This document shows positions 17,170 to 25,191 of a stretch of 64,000 nt of DNA, piece after piece. Each line of letters starts with the position of its first letter. The first letter of the stretch is position 1. Below the pieces are notes generated by a model. It ran no database searches, was not told the DNA's origin, and saw only the letters and a program-made list of their open reading frames with translations. A program made the translations under genes and the position numbers. The DNA is taken from positions 1 to 64,000 of the forward strand of contig JBKHDI010000006.1 in assembly GCA_046541415.1 (NCBI GenBank). Reading direction: 5' to 3'. The stretch is from CAZOVB01 sp046541415 (GTDB taxonomy: Bacteria > Planctomycetota > Phycisphaerae > SM23-33).

Positions 17170-17688
17170 ATGGAAGAGATACTCGACGCCGAACAAGTTG
17201 CCGAAGCCATCGACCGCCTGTCTCAGGCGATTCTCAACGCGCCGGACCGGGATGAGAAGGTCGCCGTGATCGGCGTGCGCACGCGCGGCGAGAGCCTGGC
17301 TGCCCGGCTGGTCGAGCGGTTCCGGGCCGAGGGGCTCGACGTGCAGCTTGGCGTGCTGGACATCACCTTCTACCGCGACGACCTGTCCCGGCGGCGCGGC
17401 GTGCCGCTGGTGCGGGCCACGGAGATCGATTTTGACATCGACGATACCTGGCTGCTTCTGGTCGACGACGTGCTGAACACCGGGCGCAGCGTCCGGGCCG
17501 CCCTGGACGCGCTGCACGATTTCGGCAGGCCCAGGCTGATCCGCCTGGCCGTGCTGATCGACCGGGGCGGACGCGAGTTGCCCATCGCCGCCGATTTCGT
17601 CGGCCAACGTGCCATTGTCGAGCCGGGCCGCCGCGTGCAGGTCCGACTGAAGGAGAATGATGATGCCGAAGGCGTCTACCTCGTCTGA
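17170..17688 (+). CDS. pyrR: Bifunctional PyrR: pyr regulator / uracil phosphoribosyltransferase
   Basis: The 172-residue protein matches PyrR, with VIGVRTRGESLAARL in the N-terminal half and the PRPP-binding loop LLVDDVLNTGRSVRAALD at about residues 96-113. In Firmicutes PyrR binds pyr mRNA leaders and also converts uracil plus PRPP to UMP. AAGGA precedes the ATG by 7 bases. Its 3' end overlaps the pyrB start by about 26 bases, so the two genes are translationally linked. The leader is too short for self-attenuation, so its RNA target, if any, must be elsewhere. Confidence 0.93.
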   Translation: MEEILDAEQVAEAIDRLSQAILNAPDRDEKVAVIGVRTRGESLAARLVERFRAEGLDVQLGVLDITFYRDDLSRRRGVPLVRATEIDFDIDDTWLLLVDDVLNTGRSVRAALDALHDFGRPRLIRLAVLIDRGGRELPIAADFVGQRAIVEPGRRVQVRLKENDDAEGVYLV

Positions 17689-18655
17689 GCCGGAATCCGC
17701 CACAGCCGATGCAGTCCAGACCGGCGATGGCCAGTTCGTCTGGAAACGCAAGGACCTGCTGGGTCTGGATGAGCTCTCTGCCCGGGAGATCACCCACCTG
17801 CTGGACACGGCCGAGAGCTTCGAGGAAGTCTCCACCCGCTCAATCAAGAAGGTCCCCGCCCTGCGGGGCAAGGTCGTGGCGCTGATGTTCTTCGAAGACT
17901 CCACCCGCACGCGGATGAGCTTCGAGCTGGCGGCCAGCCGCCTCTCGGCCGACACGCTGGTCTTCACTGCCAAGGGCTCCAGCGTCTCCAAGGGAGAGAC
18001 CACGCTGGACACCGTGCGGAACATCGAGGCGATGGGCGTGGACATCTTCGTCATTCGTCACGGCCAGTCGGGCTCGGCCCACCTGATCGCCCGCCAGGTC
18101 CCCTCGAGCATCATCAATGCCGGCGACGGCCAGCACGAGCACCCCACCCAGGCCCTGCTGGATATCTACACCATCCGCCAGAAACTCCGCAGCGTGGCGG
18201 GCAAGAAGGTCGCCATCGTCGGCGACATCGCCCACAGCCGCGTAGCACGCAGCAACATCCTGGGCCTGCGCAAACTCGGGGCCGAGGTGGTCGTCGTCGG
18301 CCCGCCGACGCTGGTGCCCGGGGCGATTACCGCCATGGGCTGCGAGGTCTGCCACCGTTTGGACGACGTGCTGGAAGAGGTCGACGTGATCAACATGCTC
18401 CGGATCCAGTTCGAACGCTTCAGTGGCAGCCTTTTCCCCTCGCTGCGGGAGTATCACAAGCTCTACGGGCTGGACGGGGAAAGACTCCGTCGCTGCAAGG
18501 ATGACGTGCTGATCATGCACCCCGGGCCGATCAACCGTGGCGTGGAGGTGACTTCCGATGTGGCCGACGGGCCCAACAGCTGCATCCTGCAGCAGGTGAC
18601 CAACGGTCTGGCGATCCGCATGGCCGTGCTCTACCTGTGCAGCCAGGCCAGATGA
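17663..18655 (+). CDS. pyrB: Aspartate carbamoyltransferase catalytic subunit
   Basis: The protein condenses carbamoyl phosphate with aspartate, the committed step of pyrimidine synthesis. The carbamoyl-phosphate motif is FFEDSTRTRMSFE; HPTQALLDIYTI and HPGPINRGVE are further signatures. Three ATG codons occur in a row (17657, 17660, 17663). AGGAGA at 17651-17656 is best spaced for 17663, giving 330 residues. The N-terminal extension of about 35 residues is unusual but in frame. It overlaps pyrR. No pyrI or pyrC is next to it. Confidence 0.95.
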   Translation: MPKASTSSEPESATADAVQTGDGQFVWKRKDLLGLDELSAREITHLLDTAESFEEVSTRSIKKVPALRGKVVALMFFEDSTRTRMSFELAASRLSADTLVFTAKGSSVSKGETTLDTVRNIEAMGVDIFVIRHGQSGSAHLIARQVPSSIINAGDGQHEHPTQALLDIYTIRQKLRSVAGKKVAIVGDIAHSRVARSNILGLRKLGAEVVVVGPPTLVPGAITAMGCEVCHRLDDVLEEVDVINMLRIQFERFSGSLFPSLREYHKLYGLDGERLRRCKDDVLIMHPGPINRGVEVTSDVADGPNSCILQQVTNGLAIRMAVLYLCSQAR

Positions 18656-18702
18656 ACCAAAACCCGAAAATCCATAAAACACCACGTGTTGCCGTCGAAT
18701 CC

Positions 18703-18731
18703 TTGCTTAGAAGCAGCGGGATCGGCATAAT
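18703..18731 (+). promoter_or_regulatory. Promoter of the rubredoxin gene, with a dyad at the start
   Basis: TTGCTT at 18703-18708 and CATAAT at 18726-18731 are spaced by 17 bases. Just downstream, around the expected start, lies the perfect 12-base palindrome TGACGCTCGTCA (18742-18753), which could be an operator. Confidence 0.5.
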
Positions 18732-18781
18732 CTAACCTCTTTGACGCTCGTCACAGGTCTCAGCACAGAAAGGAAATCGAG

Positions 18782-18940
18782 ATGAAGTACGTGTGCGATG
18801 TTTGCGGATGGATTTACGATCCGGCCAAGGGTGACCCCGACAACGGGATCGAGCCCGGGACGGCTTTCGAAGATCTCCCCGATGATTACGTCTGCCCCGA
18901 ATGCGGTGCAGAGAAGGATCAGTTCTCCCCCCTGGACTGA
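18782..18940 (+). CDS. Rubredoxin
   Basis: This 52-residue gene (ATG 18782, TGA 18938-18940) encodes a complete rubredoxin with two CxxC iron ligand pairs, CDVCGW at residues 5-10 and CPECGA at 38-43, and the usual YDP, GIEPGT and LPDDY segments. It is a small cytoplasmic one-electron carrier, often serving superoxide reductase or rubrerythrin in anaerobes. AAAGGA lies about 7 bases before the ATG. It has its own promoter and a terminator immediately after, so it is monocistronic. Confidence 0.95.
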   Translation: MKYVCDVCGWIYDPAKGDPDNGIEPGTAFEDLPDDYVCPECGAEKDQFSPLD

Positions 18941-18987
18941 AACTGCATCCGAGAGAAAGTCCGGCCCAGGCCGGCATGCACAATCCT

Positions 18988-19023
18988 GAATCCCTAGACC
19001 GCGACGTCTGGGATTCTTTTTTT
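18988..19023 (+). terminator. Intrinsic terminator after rubredoxin
   Basis: GAATCCC (18988-18994) and AGAC (18996-18999) pair with GTCT (19006-19009) and GGGATTC (19010-19016), with one bulged T. Seven T follow at 19017-19023. Confidence 0.85.
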
Positions 19024-19636
19024 GCGCTTAAATCCTTGCTCAGCTCAGGCCGTTTGTGTCTCGGCCAGGCTGGATTCCAACCACCGTCGGCTGGGCAGGA
19101 TGACATTCTCTTCCATGCCCCGCACGCAGCGAACCAGGCACGGCGAGAGGCTGAATGACTCCTTCTGGGCCGGCTGGAGAACCCGCGGGTTCTCACAGTT
19201 TGCTTGGCTGCAGAGCGAGTTTCTGTCCTTGGATTCCATCATCTTCCCCGGTTCCCATTGGTTTTATCTGCCTGCGATACGTCTGCTTCCCTATGACAGA
19301 CGCACGAGAGGGCCAGACGTTGCAGCGAAGATCGAGAATTGACAAAACTGTTACGACCGGGAACGACCAGCGCTGCTGCCCTCATCGGCGTTATAGACGC
19401 AGAAAGCAGCAAATCCAAGGGTTTAAGGGACGATCCTGAGATTTCCGAGCCTGGGAGAAATCCAGTGCCCTGCCCCCTCTTGTGGCTCATCCGAGCGGCT
19501 GGAAGCCCCCACTGCTCCCCCGCCTTGGGACAAATGGCCACGGAAAACACCGGCTTTCCAACAGCTGCCAACAGCTTTTCCACAGGCTGCCAACAGCAGT
19601 TCGATGAGAATTGAGGGATTTTGCCGGCAGATTTCC
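19024..19636. other. Intergenic region without a supported gene
   Basis: This 613-base stretch is lower in GC than its surroundings. Short frames on both strands show no family resemblance. The only structure noticed is the 12-base direct repeat GCTGCCAACAGC at 19564-19575 and 19586-19597, near the 3' end of the following minus-strand gene. Confidence 0.4.
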
Positions 19637-19975
19637 TCAACGGGCGGCGAAGATCAGGACGCTCAAGCCCACCCCGGTGAACATCAGGGCATAGCCTATC
19701 CAGTAGACCAGTCGCATGGGTCGGGCCAGGTCCGTCGCGACGAAGCCCGATTCCCTCCGCTCAGTTCGCAGCGAGGCCCGGGCGATGCTGAAGAGCCCGA
19801 AACCCAGGGCGATCAGGCCGAGAATCACCCGCCCCATCATCGCCGGGAACAATTGAAGCGAGGTCACGACAATGCTCACGCAAAGCGACGTGCCCCAAAG
19901 CAGGGCGCGCAGCGGCGTGGACGTGACCGGCACGGCCATTATTTGCCAGAGTCCTGTACGGGGTGTGTCCGACAT
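19637..19975 (-). CDS. Small three-TM membrane protein
   Basis: From the ATG at 19975 the product is 112 residues. The start is fixed by a perfect AGGAGG ending 7 bases upstream. Three hydrophobic segments (about residues 10-32, 41-62 and 88-110) predict an inner-membrane protein. No family is recognised. It is divergent from the LigD-phosphoesterase-like gene, with 64-118 bases between starts. Confidence 0.65.
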   Translation of the reverse strand: MSDTPRTGLWQIMAVPVTSTPLRALLWGTSLCVSIVVTSLQLFPAMMGRVILGLIALGFGLFSIARASLRTERRESGFVATDLARPMRLVYWIGYALMFTGVGLSVLIFAAR

Positions 19976-20093
19976 TTCTTGCCTCCTGAGGCTGAAGTTC
20001 CCCTCGCAGCATCCTCCATTGAACTGCATTCTACCACGAATGTCGGATTTTGCCTACCCCCCCACCGTGTCCCAACCGGTAGAATGCGCTGCC

Positions 20094-20486
20094 ATGGAGA
20101 CTCTGTACGTGTTACACAAGCACAGCGGATACGGCCAGTTACATTATGACCTGATGATCCGTAACGGCCAGCAGCTCACGACTTGGCAGCTGATGGAAGA
20201 TCCCCGCCACTGCCCTCTCGGCCAAGCCCTGGGCGCCCGGCTGATCCAGCCGCACAGGCTGGCCTACCTGGAATACCAGGGCCCTGTCAGCGGCCACCGC
20301 GGTCAGGTGGAGATCATCGACCGTGGCGCGTGTCAATGGCAGCCGGGCGGGCTGGACGGTCCCCTCGAACTGGTCATGGACGGGCCCGGCCTGGCCGGTC
20401 GGTGGCAATTGGAACCGGTTGGGGAAGATGTTTGGCAGATCCAGCGGTTGGGACGGGACTGGCAGGCGCACTGGACGGGCTGCTAG
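20094..20486 (+). CDS. Stand-alone LigD-type 3'-phosphoesterase domain protein
   Basis: The 130-residue protein resembles the phosphoesterase (PE) domain of bacterial LigD, which trims 3' ends in non-homologous end joining: LHKHSGYGQLHYDLMI near the N-terminus supplies the metal-binding His/Asp residues, followed by the later segments LEYQGPVSGHRG and EIIDRGACQW. Planctomycetes often carry this domain without ligase or polymerase. No Ku or ligase gene is nearby. TAGAAT at 20080-20085 would place the transcription start about 2 bases before the ATG, suggesting a nearly leaderless mRNA. An alternative ATG is at 20040. Confidence 0.75.
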   Translation: METLYVLHKHSGYGQLHYDLMIRNGQQLTTWQLMEDPRHCPLGQALGARLIQPHRLAYLEYQGPVSGHRGQVEIIDRGACQWQPGGLDGPLELVMDGPGLAGRWQLEPVGEDVWQIQRLGRDWQAHWTGC

Positions 20487-21214
20487 GAGGCCGTCGGCTC
20501 GAGCCAGAGGATCAGCGCCCCGTCCTTGATGTCGACCCGGCGAAGATGGACTTCGCGACGATCCCACTTGAAATTGGCCGGTACCCCGGCCGACCGCGAG
20601 GCCGACCAGAGGATGGTCCGCAGGAGGACGGCGAGTTTTTCCGATGGCTTCTGCTGCTGGTCTTCTGCAGGGGCAGGCAGGGAGTCGATCAACTGGGCCA
20701 ACTGCTCCTGGACCATGCTGTCCGGCAGCGAGAGGGTCCCGACGCGCACATCCAGCAGTTCCACGGAAAACGTCCCGTTTTCCACCTGCGGGCGAAGGTC
20801 GAAGGAGACGACCTTGTTGTACTCGGTCGAGCGGATCATCAGAGTCAGGGTCTCTTCGCTGAGACTGACGGCCGGGCCTGCCAGGCCCATGCTGGTCATC
20901 TTCTCGTGGACTTCCCCCGGCTTGGTTCCCTGTTGGAAGACCGCGATTTCATCGATCGAAGCCAGGTACTCGTTCAAACGGCTTTCAGTCAGCCGGAATG
21001 CGTCGCGATAGCCGTCGTGAATGAGATTGTTCAAGCGGGAGACATCGTCCCAGAAGGTCTGCTCGGCCACGTCGCGCCGCTGCTGAAAGGTCAGCTCGGC
21101 AGGATGGTAGGCCTCGGGAACCCGGCTGAGCATGTAGTAGACCACGCCGGCCGTGATGACCAGCAACAGCACGATCGCCAGCAGCGACCACTTGATGACA
21201 CGTCCGATGCGCAT
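20483..21214 (-). CDS. Membrane-anchored protein of unknown function
   Basis: The 243-residue protein has one N-terminal membrane anchor (residues 8-30) and a C-terminal extracytoplasmic domain of beta strands separated by helices. No family is recognised. It overlaps the LigD-PE gene convergently by four bases and lies 35 bases downstream of another membrane protein, so it is probably the last gene of the nadE operon. Confidence 0.6.
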   Translation of the reverse strand: MRIGRVIKWSLLAIVLLLVITAGVVYYMLSRVPEAYHPAELTFQQRRDVAEQTFWDDVSRLNNLIHDGYRDAFRLTESRLNEYLASIDEIAVFQQGTKPGEVHEKMTSMGLAGPAVSLSEETLTLMIRSTEYNKVVSFDLRPQVENGTFSVELLDVRVGTLSLPDSMVQEQLAQLIDSLPAPAEDQQQKPSEKLAVLLRTILWSASRSAGVPANFKWDRREVHLRRVDIKDGALILWLEPTAS

Positions 21215-21249
21215 GATATCTCCCGATGGAACCGGCTGCAGTTATACCT

Positions 21250-22485
21250 TCAAGGCAGGTCGGATTCAAAGGCATCCTGCCGGCGGAAGTACTCCAGGAC
21301 AATTGCGCGGTGCTCGGGACGGACCTGCCCGGCAGCGATGGCGTCTGCCGCCCGGGCCCGGGCAAGGGCCCAGGCGTCGGAGATAGGCAGCCATTGCGAT
21401 GCAATGCCGGGGTCCTGAAGTTCGGAGTCTCCCTGCGGCTGGACATCCGGCTGCCAGACCAGCACCGGACCGGCCGGGGGAGGCGGAAGCTTCGTCGGGC
21501 CCTGCTGGTCCTGTTGTTGCGGTGCTTCGATGAGTCCGGGCTCCTGGTCGGTCGATATCCCCGCGGCGGCCTGTACGTCGGGAGGCAGGTACCGTGTCGG
21601 CTCGATCCCCATCGCCTCCAGACGGGCCAGGGCTTCGGTCAGCTCCTGCCTGTCGGCCTTGCGAGCGGCCCGGGCAGCATCAGCCAGCAGGCGGGCCTGT
21701 TCGGAGCTGTCGGTTCGCCCGGCTGCGTCGTAGAGCGAGTCGGCAAAGCGGTTCCGCTGGTCGGCGGAGAGTCGTTCGACCTGGCGGGCTACTACACGTG
21801 AGAACGGAGTCGCCTGAATGTTACGGTGGTCAAAGGTAACCAGGATCGCCGAGGCCAGGATTGTCATCGCCAGCAGGCCGAGTGGAACCGGATTGATCGA
21901 TGGCAGATCGCCGCTCTCTACGGGCCGATGTTCCAGCGCAGAGACGACCTGCTTCTCCACGGCGGACAGGGCCTCTGGATCGACGGGTTCCGGTTTCATC
22001 ACCACGGTGGCAAGTCGGTGTTCCAGTCCCAGCCGTCGGTCCAGCCGGCACGCCACCGCCGACAAGGACGGTCGGAAGTGCCACGCCGCGATGGCTGAGA
22101 CCCACAGTCCGAAGGTCCCTGCCGGCAGGACAACCACGATCAGAGCGGTCGTCTCCTGGCGAAAAGGGGCGAGAATGTAAATCGCTACCACCAACGACAA
22201 GACCATTGCCCATGCCGAGACCAGGCCTTGGTCTTTGCTCAGATGCAGAATCCGGGGCAACCTGGCCCACTTGACCAGAAGCACCGCGACCAGCAGGCCC
22301 GGAACAGAGGCCGGCAGCGCAGCCAGCCACGACGGCCCGAATGCCATATCCGCCAGCAGAACCGGCAGCAGGCCCAGCAGGGCTGCGGTTCCGCCCAGGC
22401 AGGTCATCTCGATGGTATGCCGGCCGATGCTCTTGCGATGGGCTTTTCTCAGAATCGACTGCAATTTGGGGTGCAAGGTGTTCAC
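21250..22485 (-). CDS. Multi-TM protein with long helical soluble region
   Basis: The 411-residue protein has four likely membrane helices in its first half (about residues 28-50, 56-73, 89-108 and 115-135) and another near 203-220. A Pro/Gln-rich linker and a helical tail follow. The topology recalls planctomycete proteins found beside MoxR/DUF58/vWA operons, but those partners are absent here. The start is 37 bases after the enolase-superfamily gene, so it is likely co-transcribed. Confidence 0.55.
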   Translation of the reverse strand: MNTLHPKLQSILRKAHRKSIGRHTIEMTCLGGTAALLGLLPVLLADMAFGPSWLAALPASVPGLLVAVLLVKWARLPRILHLSKDQGLVSAWAMVLSLVVAIYILAPFRQETTALIVVVLPAGTFGLWVSAIAAWHFRPSLSAVACRLDRRLGLEHRLATVVMKPEPVDPEALSAVEKQVVSALEHRPVESGDLPSINPVPLGLLAMTILASAILVTFDHRNIQATPFSRVVARQVERLSADQRNRFADSLYDAAGRTDSSEQARLLADAARAARKADRQELTEALARLEAMGIEPTRYLPPDVQAAAGISTDQEPGLIEAPQQQDQQGPTKLPPPPAGPVLVWQPDVQPQGDSELQDPGIASQWLPISDAWALARARAADAIAAGQVRPEHRAIVLEYFRRQDAFESDLP

Positions 22486-22522
22486 CCTCTGTTGGACGGC
22501 CCGGCGGCCGGGATGTTCCGGA

Positions 22523-23611
22523 TCACTCGGCCCGGCTGGTGCGGGTCTCGGCCCGGGCCAGGAAATCCGGGTGCGGCTGATACCCCCAGCCGGGCCTGTC
22601 GGGGATTCGCAGTTGCCCGTCGATGACTTCCAACTCGGGAGTCAGCACGTTGTCCGACCACGGCGTGGTCTCGATGGAGTACTCGAGGTACTTCTGGGGC
22701 TTCTCGATCGAAGCCATCAGGTGCAGGGCATAGACGGTGACCATCGTCCGGTTGGCTGAGTGCGGCACGCAAGGCAGGCCCCTGGCCGCGGCGCGGCGGG
22801 CGACTTCCAGCGTCCGGCAGATCCCCCCGAGATAGCAGATGTCCGGCTGGACGATGTCGACCACGCCGGTGTCGATCATCGCTTCCCAGGCGGGCATGTA
22901 GTTATCCTGCTCGCCGCCGCTGACGCGGATGTCCAGGGCCTGGCTGACCTGGCGGGTCCAGTCGTACTTCCAGTACGGGCAGGGCTCTTCAAACCAGTAG
23001 TAGTCCAGCGACTCCAGCAGACCGCCGAGTTGGATCGCCTTTTCCGGGCTGTAGCAGCTGTTGCCGTCGACCATCAGGTCGACCTGGTCGCCGAGGGCCT
23101 GGCGGACAGTCTCGATCAGTTTCTCGCTCCGGCCGGGCCATTGGTCCTCGTCGCGCCCGCAGACGCTGCCGACCCGCGTCTTGAATGCCCGGTAGCCCTG
23201 GTCCCGCAGCCCGGTCATCCGGCGTGCTTCCTCCTCGGGCTGGACATCCCGGCGCATAGACGAGCCGTAGACGGCGACGGCATCGGCCCGGCGGCCCAGC
23301 AGGTCGACCACGGGCTTGTCTTCGACCAGCCCTGCCCGGTCCCACAGGGCCGTCTCGAGCCCGGACAGGCCGCGAAGGACGTACGTCCCGGGGAACTTGT
23401 ACGTACCCTCCATGGCCGCGTCGACCACGGCGGGGATGTCGTCGAACTCGCGCCCGAGCACCAGCGGGGCGATCTTGCGGTGCAGGACCTCCTCGGACAG
23501 GTCGGTATCGTACGTCGAGAGCTGACCGAAGCCTGCGGTCCCGTCGGCCAGCTCGATCCGGGCGAAGCAGACCGGCCCGTGGCGAAAGGTTGTCAGCGTT
23601 GTCGGTTTCAT
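22523..23611 (-). CDS. Enolase-superfamily protein (mandelate racemase type)
   Basis: The 362-residue protein has the capping and barrel domains of the mandelate racemase/muconate lactonizing family. Expected residues are visible in order: the base segment AFKTRVG (K-x-R), metal ligands D in MVDGNS, E in WFEEPCP and E in GGEQDN, and the Asp-His dyad in VQPDICYLGG and CVPHSANR. This predicts proton abstraction from a sugar-acid-like substrate, most likely a dehydratase or epimerase; the substrate is unknown. GGGAGG lies 7 bases before the ATG at 23611. Its start overlaps the previous stop as TGATG, indicating translational coupling. Confidence 0.85.
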   Translation of the reverse strand: MKPTTLTTFRHGPVCFARIELADGTAGFGQLSTYDTDLSEEVLHRKIAPLVLGREFDDIPAVVDAAMEGTYKFPGTYVLRGLSGLETALWDRAGLVEDKPVVDLLGRRADAVAVYGSSMRRDVQPEEEARRMTGLRDQGYRAFKTRVGSVCGRDEDQWPGRSEKLIETVRQALGDQVDLMVDGNSCYSPEKAIQLGGLLESLDYYWFEEPCPYWKYDWTRQVSQALDIRVSGGEQDNYMPAWEAMIDTGVVDIVQPDICYLGGICRTLEVARRAAARGLPCVPHSANRTMVTVYALHLMASIEKPQKYLEYSIETTPWSDNVLTPELEVIDGQLRIPDRPGWGYQPHPDFLARAETRTSRAE

Positions 23612-25191
23612 CAATCGCCTCCCTGACCGAAGAACTCGAAGCCATCGCCTTGGCCCGGCTTTTCCGGCTCGGGTTGCAGCGGTTGCGGCTGGATCGCCTC
23701 GACCGGTTCGGGCTGCTGGGGCGATTCGATCTTGACCGACGCGAAGGTCATCTGGTGGAACGGTTCGTCCCGCAGATAGAGGATGAACGTGTTGTTGGGC
23801 AGGTAGCGGAGCCTGCAGACCAGGTCCCCCGCCCGGCCGGAGACGGCCAGTTCGTATGCCCCCGGCCCGGTCGGCCTGGCCGAGCCGGTCAGCCCGGCCG
23901 CCGGGATCTGCACCTGCAACTGTCCGTCCTGGGTGCCCGGCTGGAACTGGATCTCGACCTGGCGGGCCTGTTGGATGGCGGCCATTGTCTTGTCCCGCAG
24001 CATGGGTTTGAGGTTGCGCGGCGGGATCTCACGATAGCTGCCCTGGGGCCCGGGATCGCCGGGTCCGGCCGCGAGCTTCGAGGGTTCCATGGCCAGTTCG
24101 ACCTGCCCGAGATCCTCGATCCGCAGCGTTGCCGCCGTCCACTGTGTCGGGACCTGGAAGAGCAGGTCTGCTGCGAGATAGCGTTGCGGACCGATGCGGA
24201 TCGCCTCGCTGGACAGCCGTCCGTCCAGGCCGGTCGCCCAGCCGATGCAGCCCAGGGCCTGGCCGGGGCCGATCAGGGCGATTCGTTCCGCCACGTCCAG
24301 TTCGATCGGGTCGGTCCCGGCTCGCAGGCCGACTGTCACCCGCAGCCAGGCGGCATCCGGCGGGGCGGCAAAGCGGTTCCCGTCGCGGAACACCGACAGC
24401 TGGGCCGAGAGAATCGACAGTTCAGCCTTGGCTTCTGGATCGGCCTGTTCAGGCGGCCTGTGCGGATCGGACTTGCCAGCGACGGGGCGATCCTGGGGCA
24501 CTGCGGGAGTTACCGGGTTGGCCTCGGCCGGGGCGGCCGGTCTGCTGCCCGCGGTATCTGCTGCATCGGGTTTGTCGTTGTTGCCGGCCAGGACATAGAA
24601 TACCCCCGCCAGCAGAGAGGCCAGAGACGCCGCCGAGACCAGCCACAGCCAGAGCGTCGCTTTGCGTCCATGGCGACGGATCGCGCGACGGCGGACGTCC
24701 TGGCGGGATCGTCGGGTCCGGGCCCGGGGCGCAACGGCCATGGTGAGGCTTTCAGCGTGGGCCAGGGATTGGCGGGCCAGCTCTTCGCTGCCCTCCTCCG
24801 GGGCCAGTTCGAGCGTTTCGTCGGATCCGAAGTTCGCCGCGGCCAGGGCTTCGATCTCGAAGTCATCCTCCTCATCGGGGTACGGGATGCGGATCTGCCC
24901 GTGGCAGGCGGGACAGCGGACGGTCTTGCCCGCCCGGCGGACGCCGACTTTCAACGGTTTGCCGCACTTGCCGCACTCGACCCGCAGGCGGAGGGACTGT
25001 TTCATCGCCTCGCGGGCTGCCTCGGCGAATCCGACGTCCTGGGACTCTGCCGGCAGGACCGGGGCCCCGTCCTGCTCCTGCTGGCCGGTAAGAGGAATCT
25101 GGTGGTCGCAATGGCTGCAGCGCACGCTGGATGCCCCGTCGGCGGGGTCGTAGTCCATCATCCGGCCGCACTGTCCACAGAGGATCTTCAA
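23611..25191 (-). CDS. Double zinc-ribbon, single-TM protein
   Basis: The 526-residue protein begins with two zinc ribbons (CGQC...CSHC and CGKC...CPAC in the first about 115 residues). An acidic linker, one membrane helix (LWLWLVSAASLASLLAGVFY), a Pro/Ala-rich linker and a C-terminal beta domain follow. The start is a TTG at 25191 that overlaps the nadE stop as TTGA. AGGAG lies 8-9 bases ahead, and the first ribbon starts at once. Planctomycetes have many zinc-ribbon membrane proteins of this kind with no known function. It is embedded between nadE and an enolase-superfamily gene. Confidence 0.7.
   Translation of the reverse strand: MKILCGQCGRMMDYDPADGASSVRCSHCDHQIPLTGQQEQDGAPVLPAESQDVGFAEAAREAMKQSLRLRVECGKCGKPLKVGVRRAGKTVRCPACHGQIRIPYPDEEDDFEIEALAAANFGSDETLELAPEEGSEELARQSLAHAESLTMAVAPRARTRRSRQDVRRRAIRRHGRKATLWLWLVSAASLASLLAGVFYVLAGNNDKPDAADTAGSRPAAPAEANPVTPAVPQDRPVAGKSDPHRPPEQADPEAKAELSILSAQLSVFRDGNRFAAPPDAAWLRVTVGLRAGTDPIELDVAERIALIGPGQALGCIGWATGLDGRLSSEAIRIGPQRYLAADLLFQVPTQWTAATLRIEDLGQVELAMEPSKLAAGPGDPGPQGSYREIPPRNLKPMLRDKTMAAIQQARQVEIQFQPGTQDGQLQVQIPAAGLTGSARPTGPGAYELAVSGRAGDLVCRLRYLPNNTFILYLRDEPFHQMTFASVKIESPQQPEPVEAIQPQPLQPEPEKPGQGDGFEFFGQGGD

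Noticed and set aside
19045..19242. Minus-strand frame of 65 residues in the gap after rubredoxin
   Set aside because: No family resemblance, weak start context, and it lies opposite the terminator region; kept as non-coding.
19564..19597. Possible CRISPR or iteron from repeated GCTGCCAACAGC
   Set aside because: Only two 12-base copies with one spacer of 10 bases; no array, no cas genes and no replication gene nearby.
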